Shown here: positions 1-5,467 of the stretch, one piece after another | Numbering within the stretch: the first letter of the stretch is position 1 | Layout of the letters: each line of letters opens with the position of its first letter | Assembly (NCBI GenBank): GCA_002010365.1 | Contig: MTNL01000056.1 | Coordinates: 1-5,467 of the forward strand | Direction of reading: 5' to 3' | DNA from: Candidatus Acetothermia bacterium JdFR-50 | GTDB taxonomy: Bacteria > Bipolaricaulota > Bipolaricaulia > Bipolaricaulales > Bipolaricaulaceae | Length of the DNA stretch: 5,467 nt | Translations under genes and position numbers: made by a program | Notes under the pieces: generated by a model | The model's input: only the letters and a program-made list of their open reading frames with translations | What the model was told of the DNA's origin: nothing | The model's database searches: none

Positions 1-1
1 G

Positions 2-514
2 AAGGCTGTCATACTGATGCCCTCGGCGATCAACGGGTACGCCGCTATCACGATAACCGAGGATCCGGCGGTCAAGAAGTACAGCCGGTTCGCATTGGCC
101 CCCAAAGGACCTTCGGGGAAAAGGATCCAGAGCTTTTGGACCTTCTCTCTCGGCATCAACGCCGACTCCAAGCATAAGCTGGCGGCTTGGAAGGTTCTGA
201 GCTACTTATGTGGACGCGAGGCCATCCAGGCGTTTGCGGAACGCACCGGCTGGCCCAACGTCCCCATGCGCTCTGTGCTCTACAGTCAGCACCTAATGGA
301 TAGGTATGGATTTGAGCAAATTGAACTCAACGAGGAATCCATCGACATCGCCGAGCCTTACTACTTCCCTTATATCCCAGAACTTCCCGACTTCATGGAC
401 AAGATCGGCACAGCCTGTTCGCGGGCGGTGGCCGGAGAGGATATCGATAAGGTACTGGATGAACTGCAGCTTTGGGCCTTAGATCGCATATTCAAAACGG
501 GTTATTTCCGATAG
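2..514 (+). CDS. ABC transporter extracellular solute-binding protein, family 1 type (5' truncated, C-terminal 170 aa)
   Basis: This is the C-terminal part of a periplasmic or lipid-anchored binding protein that captures a solute, probably a sugar or related polar compound, and delivers it to the two permeases encoded next. The reading frame is open from base 2, so the gene begins before the window; the ATG at 17 is an internal Met (residue 6 of the visible part) and not a start. The visible part shows the usual C-terminal lobe pattern of the family: a Trp-containing strand ending in LGI (residues 46-52), then the 'SKHKLAAWKVLSYL' helix (56-69), then an 'E-AIQAFAERTGWPNVPMR' stretch (73-90) where family members carry the G..P.R motif before the last helices. 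An aromatic-rich segment near 120-126 (YYFPYIP) could line the binding site. The signal peptide lies outside the window. The family is assigned from pattern and from the adjacent permeases; the ligand cannot be read from this fragment. Confidence 0.88.
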   Translation, partial: KAVILMPSAINGYAAITITEDPAVKKYSRFALAPKGPSGKRIQSFWTFSLGINADSKHKLAAWKVLSYLCGREAIQAFAERTGWPNVPMRSVLYSQHLMDRYGFEQIELNEESIDIAEPYYFPYIPELPDFMDKIGTACSRAVAGEDIDKVLDELQLWALDRIFKTGYFR

Positions 515-551
515 AAAAAAGGGCGTGCCCAGACTTGGGCACGCCCTTTTT
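515..551 (+). terminator. Intrinsic terminator / attenuator between the binding-protein and permease genes
   Basis: A perfect 10-bp GC-rich stem, GGGCGTGCCC (521-530) and GGGCACGCCC (537-546), closes a 6-nt loop (AGACTT) and is followed by five T (547-551). The hairpin begins directly after the TAG stop codon of the binding-protein gene. Six A (515-520) precede the stem, so the structure is close to symmetric and could in principle also act on the minus strand, although no minus-strand gene is visible. In ABC import operons such a hairpin commonly lets the binding protein be made in excess over the membrane subunits, by partial termination and by protecting the upstream mRNA 3' end. That role is inferred here. 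No promoter is evident between the hairpin and the next ATG, so the permeases probably depend on read-through. Confidence 0.9.
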
Positions 552-565
552 CCCTTATTTGGATC

Positions 566-1429
566 ATGAGAAAGACAAGCCTTCACGAAAGAGATAAATA
601 CCGCTTCTTGGTCCCTACGGTTCTGGTCTGTGCCCTTTTGGTGAGCTTTCCCTTCGTTTACATGCTGTACACCAGCACCCAATACTGGATAGCTCTTCGG
701 CCTGAAAGGAGCTTTGCCGGCGTAGGCAACTACCGATCCGTGCTTTTGTCCACGGAGTTTCGGCAGTCGCTACTTACTACTGTAGTGTTTGTGATCGCCA
801 GCGTGATTGGGTCTATAGTGCTCGGTTTCGCACTGGCTTTAGTCTTGAACGAAAAATTCCGGGGAAGGAACGTAATACGTGCCCTGCTTACTATCCCGGC
901 CATTATTCCCCCGGCGGCAGCGGGATTTACCTGGAAGTTCCTGTTGAACAGAGACGTGGGGCTCATCGGGGGTTTTTTTCTACCTCTTTTGGGGGTGAAA
1001 CGTGCCCTGTTGGGAGATCCTGGCTGGGCCCTTTTCTCCGTAATACTGGCCGACGTGTGGTGTCAAACTCCACTTATGTTTCTCATCCTTTTGGCAGGCT
1101 TACAGGCAATACCCGTAGAACTCTTCGACGCCGCTCGGATAGACGGAGCTGGTTTTGGACAGGTGCTGGTTAGGATAATAATCCCGTTACTTAAGCGTGT
1201 CTTAGGGTTGGCTGTTATTATACGGTTCATTTTTGCCTTTACCACTTTCGATGTGATATTCACCATGACCGGCGGGGGGCCTGGCATCGCCACACAGACC
1301 TTGCCCCTTTTGGGATGGAAAACAGGATTTTTGTACTACGACCTAGGACAAGCCGCTGCCCTGGCGGTGGTCATGCTCCTGATAACGGTGTTCTTTAGCT
1401 CCACCTTGGTAAGGATGGTGAAACTATGA
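566..1429 (+). CDS. ABC transporter permease, MalF/UgpA-like sugar-type
   Basis: This 287-residue inner-membrane protein is the first of two permease subunits forming the import channel. About six hydrophobic segments are visible, near residues 14-35, 68-94, 103-125, 154-180, 205-230 and 259-283. The cytoplasmic EAA loop that docks on the ATPase is DAARIDGAGF...IIIP (188-207), with Asp in place of the usual first Glu. The segment FTMTGGGPG (231-239) followed by TQTL is typical of the MalF/UgpA side of the family, as is the 'FAGVGNY' motif after the first membrane segment (50-56). ATG 566 is chosen because the next in-frame Met is residue 33, inside the first membrane helix, and no good start lies upstream. 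The SD is poor (only GGA at 561-563), so translation initiation may be weak. The stop overlaps the next start (ATGA), which implies translational coupling. Confidence 0.94.
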   Translation: MRKTSLHERDKYRFLVPTVLVCALLVSFPFVYMLYTSTQYWIALRPERSFAGVGNYRSVLLSTEFRQSLLTTVVFVIASVIGSIVLGFALALVLNEKFRGRNVIRALLTIPAIIPPAAAGFTWKFLLNRDVGLIGGFFLPLLGVKRALLGDPGWALFSVILADVWCQTPLMFLILLAGLQAIPVELFDAARIDGAGFGQVLVRIIIPLLKRVLGLAVIIRFIFAFTTFDVIFTMTGGGPGIATQTLPLLGWKTGFLYYDLGQAAALAVVMLLITVFFSSTLVRMVKL

Positions 1430-2244
1430 AACTAGAGGGTCGCTGGAGGCTATTTGGGATCGCGTTTCTGATGATATATTTGTTGTTTTCCCTCGTTCCC
1501 ATCGTATGGGTCATCATCTCTTCATTCAAAACCCATTATCAGACGCTAATTATGCCCCCGAAGTTGTTCTTCAAACCCACCATTACAGCCTATAAAAACG
1601 TTTTTCTTGGTGGAATGGGCAAGGTTTTCTTGAACAGTACAAAAGTAGCGGTGATCGACATCTTTGCCGCCATGATTTTTGGTATACCAGCAGCATACAG
1701 CCTGGCGCGGTTTAAATCCAAGGTGACGGAAAACATTGGCTTTTGGCTACTTTCGCTCAGGATGGCCCCGGCTTTTGGCGTGGTTATCCCCGTTTATATC
1801 TTGATGCGACGTTTCCATCTATTGGATACAACGGTGGCCGTCAATGCAGCACACCTTTTGATCAACATTCCCTTCGCTGTTTGGCTTCTCAAAAGCTATA
1901 TCGAGGAGATCCCCGTGGAAATCGAGGAATCGGCATTGGTGGATGGCGCCACTCGCTTCCAGACCCTCATCCACATCATACTCCCCGTGAGCATGCCCAT
2001 GGTGGTCACGGTGGCGATCTTGATCTTCATCTTCTCCTGGAACGAGCTGTTCTTCGCATTCGTCCTCACCTCCAGCGAGGGGATGACCGTCCCCGTGTTG
2101 GTGGCATCTCTTGCAGGCTCGATGACCTTCAACTGGCCGCTTTTGTGTGCCATCTCCGTTTGTTCGATGGTCCCAGCGTTCGTGTTCGCATTCGTGGTTC
2201 AGCGCCACATCGTCCGGGGATTGACCTTGGGAGCTATCCGCTGA
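1426..2244 (+). CDS. ABC transporter permease, MalG/UgpE-like sugar-type
   Basis: This 272-residue protein is the second channel subunit of the importer and pairs with the upstream permease. Hydrophobic segments lie near residues 9-32, 72-95, 105-127, 136-157, 188-212 and 237-260. The EAA loop is clear: EESALVDGATRF...IILP (167-187). Further family marks are FSWNELFFAFVLTS (203-216), equivalent to the WNEF.FAL.LT motif of MalG-type subunits, and a C-terminal RHIVRGLTLGAIR (260-272), the usual 'K.IV.GLT.GAVK' tail. The start codon overlaps the upstream stop by 4 nt; AAGGA at 1411-1415 is a modest SD about 10 nt away, so coupled re-initiation is likely. No ATP-binding subunit follows in the window. 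Importers of this type often use a shared ATPase (MsmK/MalK-like) encoded elsewhere, or it may lie outside the window. The transported substrate is not deducible. Confidence 0.94.
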   Translation: MKLEGRWRLFGIAFLMIYLLFSLVPIVWVIISSFKTHYQTLIMPPKLFFKPTITAYKNVFLGGMGKVFLNSTKVAVIDIFAAMIFGIPAAYSLARFKSKVTENIGFWLLSLRMAPAFGVVIPVYILMRRFHLLDTTVAVNAAHLLINIPFAVWLLKSYIEEIPVEIEESALVDGATRFQTLIHIILPVSMPMVVTVAILIFIFSWNELFFAFVLTSSEGMTVPVLVASLAGSMTFNWPLLCAISVCSMVPAFVFAFVVQRHIVRGLTLGAIR

Positions 2245-2250
2245 GGGAGG
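2243..2250 (+). promoter_or_regulatory. Ribosome binding site of the MBL-fold hydrolase gene
   Basis: GAGGGAGG lies 5 nt before ATG 2256 and overlaps the TGA stop (2242-2244) of the permease gene. It fixes the start of the hydrolase at 2256, in a frame that stays open more than 500 bases further upstream across the permease gene. It also suggests that ribosomes ending the permease re-initiate here. Confidence 0.8.
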
Positions 2251-2255
2251 CGGAG

Positions 2256-2987
2256 ATGAGGTTGATGGACCGAGTATATCTAGTGGGAAGCGGAGAGTTC
2301 GGTTTAAGCCACGATTTCGACTGTAACATATACGTGATCGACGAAGGTAACGGCCTTATCATGGTGGACTCCGGTGCAGGCTTTGGGGTTGATGAGGTCA
2401 TGGACAATTTGTCCCGGGACGGGCTGACCAAGCCCATCCGATGGTTGCTTTTGACCCACGCCCATGCCGATCACGCGGGAGGCGCCCACGCCTTCCGCCA
2501 ACGGTTCCAGTGCATGGTGATTGCCGGCGAACCCGAGGCCGCGGTAATAGAGAGAGGTGAGGAAAAGGAACTTGGCCTCGATGTAGCCAAACGCAGCGGA
2601 TTCTATTCTCCCGATTACGTGTTTAGTCCTTGCAAAATAGACCTTCCCGTGAGCCATGGGGATGTCCTGCAACTCGGAAGTCTCTCCGTCACGGCCCTGA
2701 ATGTGCGGGGGCATAGTCCTGGTTCGATCTGCTATTTCTGTGAGATCGCGGGAAACAAAGTACTTTTCACTGGGGATGTCGTTTTTGCGAAAGGGGTAAT
2801 AGGACTCCTGAATTATGAGGGATCGAGCCTCAGCGAATATCGCCAATATCTGCCGCTTCTGCGGGGGTTAGGTGTAGATGTGCTGTTGCCCGGCCATGGG
2901 ATATTCGTGCTGACGAAGGGGCAACGCCATATCGATCTAGCGTGTGCTCGATTGGAACGGTTGCAAATACCGCCAAATTTCATTTAA
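2256..2987 (+). CDS. Metallo-beta-lactamase-fold hydrolase (glyoxalase II-like group), substrate unknown
   Basis: This 243-residue protein is probably cytoplasmic (no signal peptide) and a di-metal hydrolase of an ester, thioester or lactone. All classical ligands are present: THAHADHAG (residues 67-75) gives His68, His70, Asp72 and His73; GHSPGS (152-157) gives His153; FTGDVVF (171-177) gives Asp174; LPGHG (211-215) gives His214. The N-terminal 'CNIYVIDEGNGLIMVDSGAG' strand pair (23-42) is typical of the fold. Only 29 residues follow His214, so the helical C-terminal glutathione-binding domain of true glyoxalase II is missing, and I give no gloB symbol. The start at 2256 has a strong SD; ATG 2265 is an alternative that would remove three residues. 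The gene lies 11 nt after the permease and 11 nt before the flavoenzyme, so it belongs to the same transcript. Other roles known in the fold, such as lactonase or sulfatase, cannot be excluded. Confidence 0.92.
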   Translation: MRLMDRVYLVGSGEFGLSHDFDCNIYVIDEGNGLIMVDSGAGFGVDEVMDNLSRDGLTKPIRWLLLTHAHADHAGGAHAFRQRFQCMVIAGEPEAAVIERGEEKELGLDVAKRSGFYSPDYVFSPCKIDLPVSHGDVLQLGSLSVTALNVRGHSPGSICYFCEIAGNKVLFTGDVVFAKGVIGLLNYEGSSLSEYRQYLPLLRGLGVDVLLPGHGIFVLTKGQRHIDLACARLERLQIPPNFI

Positions 2988-2993
2988 AGGAGG
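2986..2993 (+). promoter_or_regulatory. Ribosome binding site of the flavoenzyme gene
   Basis: AAAGGAGG is a near-perfect SD, 5 nt before ATG 2999, and it overlaps the TAA stop of the hydrolase gene (2985-2987). It selects ATG 2999 (protein beginning MKVFEPIVIGN) over the in-frame ATG at 2942, which lies inside the hydrolase gene and would add 19 residues unlike the family. It is the strongest SD in the window. Confidence 0.88.
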
Positions 2994-2998
2994 CAGAA

Positions 2999-4885
2999 AT
3001 GAAGGTTTTCGAACCTATTGTCATCGGGAATCTCACCCTGAAGAACCGCTTGGCATTGGCCCCCATGGACACTGAGCTGAGTGGGTTGCACGGAGAAGTC
3101 ACCCGAGAGATGAGGAGCTATTACGCGGCTCGAGCCGGCGGGGGGGTGGGATTGATCCTCATGGAGTTCACCGCGGTGGACGAAACCCAAAGACTTACTT
3201 CGCCTTCCATCTACTCAGATCGTTTTATAGCAGGATGGGCCACCTTGGTGGACCTAATCCACGCCTACGGAGCCAGTATCATTTTACAAATCGCCCATCA
3301 TGGCGGCCGTGCACTGGAACGCATTACGGGGCGCCCTCCGGTGGCTCCTTCGGCCATTCCGTCACCGATCTATCCCGAGATACCCCGGGAGCTGACGCGG
3401 GAAGAGATCGACGAGTTGATCGCCAAGTTCGTGCGTGCCGCAGAACGCGCCAAAGCCGCGGGGTTCGACGGTGTCGAGATCCATGCGGGACATGGCTACT
3501 TGATCGGGGAATTCGTTTCTCCACACACAAATAGGAGAACCGACGAGTTTGGTGGAAGCTTCGAGAACAGGATGAGATTTCCCGTGGAAATCCTGAAAGG
3601 AATACGTGCTTCTTTGGGGCAAGATTTTGTGGTAGGCTTCAAATTCAGCGCCTATGAAGCAGTAGAGGGAGGAATAGACCTCGAGCTGGCCATCAAAATA
3701 GCCCGGTATATGGAAGCCCAAGGTGTGGATTATCTGCACATATCCGTCCTGAGCTTCCCGCTTCCAGAATACCGCTATCCTTCGGTACCACCAATTTACA
3801 CCTCCGGACCACCGCTCGTGGAATTGGCAGCCGAGATCAAAAGGCATGTCCGTGTTCCCGTGATGACGGTGGGAGGATTTGGAGAACTCGAAGAGGCGGA
3901 GCGTGTTCTTAGGGAGGGATGCGCGGATATCGTGGTATTGGGGCGCGCCCTTATCGCCGACCCCCACCTGCCGCGGAAATGGCGCCATAAGGAACTAACC
4001 CGGCCTTGTATCCGGTGCAATCGCTGTCACATTAGGATAATGGAACAAAAGCCCATAAGGTGCGCTGTGAACCCAGAAGTCGGAAGAGAAGACGAATCCT
4101 TTCTCCGAACACATTCACCGAAAAGAATCGCGGTGATCGGAGCGGGCCCGGCCGGAATAACCGCGGCCCTGGTTGCCTCCCGGCGGGGCCATGAAGTTCA
4201 TCTGTTTGAGCGACAAAACTGTATCGGCGGGAAGCTGACTGCCGGCAGCCGCCCCCTCTTCAAGCATCCGCTGCAACGGTTGTTGGAGTTCTGGGAGCGG
4301 GAAATTGCCGCGAGCGACGTTTGCCTGCACCTCGGGATCACAGCCACACCCGAGTCGGTGGCCCCATTCGAGCCCGATCTGGTGGTCCTCGCCACCGGGG
4401 GACGACCACGGCCCCTACCCTTCCCCGCCGATTTCGAAGCCATTCAAGCCTTCCAGCAGCCGGATTTGGTCGGAGATAAAGTCTTGGTGATCGGCGCCGG
4501 CATGGTGGGGTGTGAGCTCGCGCTGTACCTCAAGCGGTTAGGCAAGGAAGTCCTTCTGGTGGACAAGCTCCCCGAGGATAGGCTTATGGCGGATGAACAT
4601 TACTTCAACAGGTATATCCTCTTGGAGGCAATCAAACGCGAGGGGGTCGCTCTCCACACTGGGGTGGAGGTCGAGCTTGAGGGCCGAGAGGTACGGGTGA
4701 GCGGGACGACGAGAGAGGTGGATTCCGTGATCAACGCCACAGGGTTCGAGCCGGACCCGAACCTGATCCGCCGGTATCGCGATGTATTCGGCCCGGAAAG
4801 AGTCATCGCGGTGGGGGACCTCAAGAAGCCCGGGAACATATACACCGCGGTGCAGGAAGCCTACCTTTTGGCCTCGATTATCTGA
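2999..4885 (+). CDS. NADH:flavin oxidoreductase, OYE barrel + [4Fe-4S] + FAD/NAD(P)H domain (FadH/TMADH/BaiCD-like)
   Basis: This 628-residue cytoplasmic flavoenzyme probably reduces a C=C bond conjugated to a carbonyl or thioester, passing electrons from NAD(P)H via FAD and the Fe-S centre to FMN. The OYE barrel (about 1-335) shows FEPIVIGNLTLKNR (4-17), YYAARAGGGVGLI (41-53), QIAHHGGRA (97-105), EIHAGHGYLIGEFVSPHTN (160-178) leading into R-TDEFGGSFENR (180-191), and the FMN phosphate-site strands VGGFGE and VLGRALIADP (291-322). The Fe-S ligands are Cys337, 340, 343 and 355 (CxxCxxC then 11 residues to C). The second half has GAGPAG (381-386) with the following GG of the FAD site, ATGG (465-468), a second GAGMVG (499-504) for the pyridine nucleotide, and a closing AVGDLKKPGNIYTAVQEA (604-621). 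Length is slightly under E. coli FadH (about 672). Tyr167 matches the FadH active-site Tyr, but no His follows strand 7 where FadH has one. The substrate is unknown; the neighbouring SDR suggests a ketone or alcohol on the same molecule. Confidence 0.93.
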   Translation: MKVFEPIVIGNLTLKNRLALAPMDTELSGLHGEVTREMRSYYAARAGGGVGLILMEFTAVDETQRLTSPSIYSDRFIAGWATLVDLIHAYGASIILQIAHHGGRALERITGRPPVAPSAIPSPIYPEIPRELTREEIDELIAKFVRAAERAKAAGFDGVEIHAGHGYLIGEFVSPHTNRRTDEFGGSFENRMRFPVEILKGIRASLGQDFVVGFKFSAYEAVEGGIDLELAIKIARYMEAQGVDYLHISVLSFPLPEYRYPSVPPIYTSGPPLVELAAEIKRHVRVPVMTVGGFGELEEAERVLREGCADIVVLGRALIADPHLPRKWRHKELTRPCIRCNRCHIRIMEQKPIRCAVNPEVGREDESFLRTHSPKRIAVIGAGPAGITAALVASRRGHEVHLFERQNCIGGKLTAGSRPLFKHPLQRLLEFWEREIAASDVCLHLGITATPESVAPFEPDLVVLATGGRPRPLPFPADFEAIQAFQQPDLVGDKVLVIGAGMVGCELALYLKRLGKEVLLVDKLPEDRLMADEHYFNRYILLEAIKREGVALHTGVEVELEGREVRVSGTTREVDSVINATGFEPDPNLIRRYRDVFGPERVIAVGDLKKPGNIYTAVQEAYLLASII

Positions 4886-4892
4886 GGAGAAG

Positions 4893-5467
4893 ATGGGCGA
4901 GAGAGTTGTTGTGATCACGGGTGCGGGGCGAGGCATCGGGCGTGCGTTGGCGCTGTATTTCGCTGAACGTGGGTGGGCCGTGTTCACCATCGAGGTGAAC
5001 GCGGAGGCCGCTCGGGAAACGGAGTCTCTGGTGCGGCACCACAATCCCTCCTCCGCCGCTTACGTAGCCGACATCAGGGATGAGGAGCGGATAAGGACCG
5101 TGGTAGAAGAGGTCCATAGGCGACACGGCCGCATAGACGCCTTGGTCAACAACGCTGGCATCACCGACCGTGCACATCGCCGAATCTTGGAGTTACCGTC
5201 CCAAAAGTGGAGGGAGATCATCTCCGTCAACCTAACGGGCACGTTCTTCGTGTTGAGGACCTGTGCTCGGCTAATGGCATCCCAGGGAGCGGGAAACATC
5301 GTCAACGTGACCTCTCTTCTCGCCCACCGCGGCCAGGCCCGCGCCGGAGATGCCCCGTACGGGGTCTCGAAAGCGGGGGTCGAGGCGCTTACTGAGTATG
5401 CCGCCGTGGAGCTGAAGCCCTTTGGGATAAACGTGAACGCTGTGTATCCGGGTGTCATGGTGGATAC
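4893..5467 (+). CDS. Short-chain dehydrogenase/reductase, classical FabG-like (3' truncated, first 191 aa)
   Basis: This is an NAD(P)-dependent oxidoreductase interconverting a secondary alcohol and a ketone; the family usually forms cytoplasmic tetramers. The frame is open to the window end, with about 50-60 residues missing for a usual length near 250. Visible motifs are TGAGRGIG (9-16) for the dinucleotide, a conserved Asp60 after strand 3 (VADI), NNAG (86-89), catalytic Asn113 (SVNLTG), Ser141 (IVNVTS), Tyr156 and Lys160 (YGVSK), and NAVYPG (182-187). Glu34 at the end of strand 2 suggests preference for NAD over NADP. ATG 4893 lies 7 nt after the flavoenzyme stop; GAGGAG (4884-4889) overlaps that stop but is only 3 nt from the ATG, which is short. 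The GAGR motif and overall pattern match the 3-oxoacyl-ACP reductase/polyol dehydrogenase type, but with a catabolic-looking neighbourhood a role in fatty acid synthesis is not implied. Confidence 0.93.
   Translation, partial: MGERVVVITGAGRGIGRALALYFAERGWAVFTIEVNAEAARETESLVRHHNPSSAAYVADIRDEERIRTVVEEVHRRHGRIDALVNNAGITDRAHRRILELPSQKWREIISVNLTGTFFVLRTCARLMASQGAGNIVNVTSLLAHRGQARAGDAPYGVSKAGVEALTEYAAVELKPFGINVNAVYPGVMVD

Noticed and set aside
512..568. The binding-protein stop (TAG) is followed by an open stretch in the same frame up to the permease ATG, so stop read-through would fuse the two proteins.
   Set aside because: Seventeen stop-free codons are expected often by chance, the stretch encodes the terminator hairpin, and a secreted binding protein fused this way has no supporting signal.
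1743..2255. Long upstream in-frame extension of the hydrolase reading frame across the permease 2 gene, which would make a 414-residue protein.
   Set aside because: The extension is the shifted frame of a clear permease gene, is rich in His, Arg and Gly without family pattern, and a strong SD sits right before ATG 2256.
2304..2846. Minus-strand open frame of 180 codons opposite the hydrolase gene.
   Set aside because: It is antisense to a gene with complete catalytic motifs, has no recognisable domain, and looks like a shadow frame.
2256..2987. Naming the hydrolase gloB (glyoxalase II).
   Set aside because: The metal ligands match, but the C-terminal glutathione-binding domain is absent.
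2942..2998. In-frame ATG upstream of the flavoenzyme, adding 19 residues.
   Set aside because: It lies inside the hydrolase gene, and the near-perfect SD at 2986-2993 points to ATG 2999, which gives the normal OYE N-terminus.
3362..3988. Minus-strand open frame of 208 codons opposite the flavoenzyme.
   Set aside because: It is fully antisense to the conserved OYE barrel; its composition (many His, Arg, Gly) shows no domain, and no SD or promoter supports it.
2999..4885. Naming the flavoenzyme fadH or baiCD.
   Set aside because: The architecture is shared, but the cysteine spacing and the active-site loop differ from FadH as I recall it, and nothing else of a fatty-acid or bile-acid pathway is in view.
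4538..5044. Minus-strand open frame of 168 codons spanning the flavoenzyme-SDR junction.
   Set aside because: It is antisense to two well-supported genes and lacks any family motif.

Overview
The window is bacterial and carries what reads as one plus-strand operon, with six genes packed end to end and running off both ends. The sequence alone does not give the taxon. The ABC importer type, the strong Shine-Dalgarno (SD) sites overlapping upstream stop codons, and the mixed, moderately GC-rich codon use fit many Gram-positive or thermophilic, fermentative lineages, and I do not go beyond that.

Layout: (1) bases 2-514 encode the C-terminal 170 residues of a family 1-type extracellular solute-binding protein. 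(2) Bases 515-551 form a textbook intrinsic terminator or attenuator hairpin. (3) Bases 566-1429 and 1426-2244 encode the two MalF/UgpA-like and MalG/UgpE-like permeases, which overlap by ATGA. (4) Bases 2256-2987 encode a metallo-beta-lactamase-fold hydrolase with all metal ligands. (5) Bases 2999-4885 encode a two-part NADH:flavin oxidoreductase of the FadH / trimethylamine dehydrogenase / BaiCD architecture: an Old Yellow Enzyme (OYE) barrel, a [4Fe-4S] cysteine cluster and an FAD/NAD(P)H domain. (6) Bases 4893-5467 encode the first 191 residues of a classical short-chain dehydrogenase/reductase (SDR), cut by the window end. No gene-free stretch exceeds about 50 bases, and I see no RNA genes, insertion sequences, CRISPR arrays or long repeats.

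How the genes may work together: the importer (binding protein plus two permeases, with no ATPase in the window) brings in a carbohydrate-like or other polar solute. The three enzymes directly behind it could hydrolyse an ester, thioester or lactone, reduce a carbon-carbon double bond next to a carbonyl, and interconvert a hydroxyl and a ketone. An OYE/Fe-S/FAD reductase beside an SDR recalls the known bile-acid (bai) and isoflavone (daidzein to equol) reduction modules. Here it follows a sugar-type importer and an MBL hydrolase, so the substrate is unknown. That combination is the most interesting point of the window, and it is inference from context.
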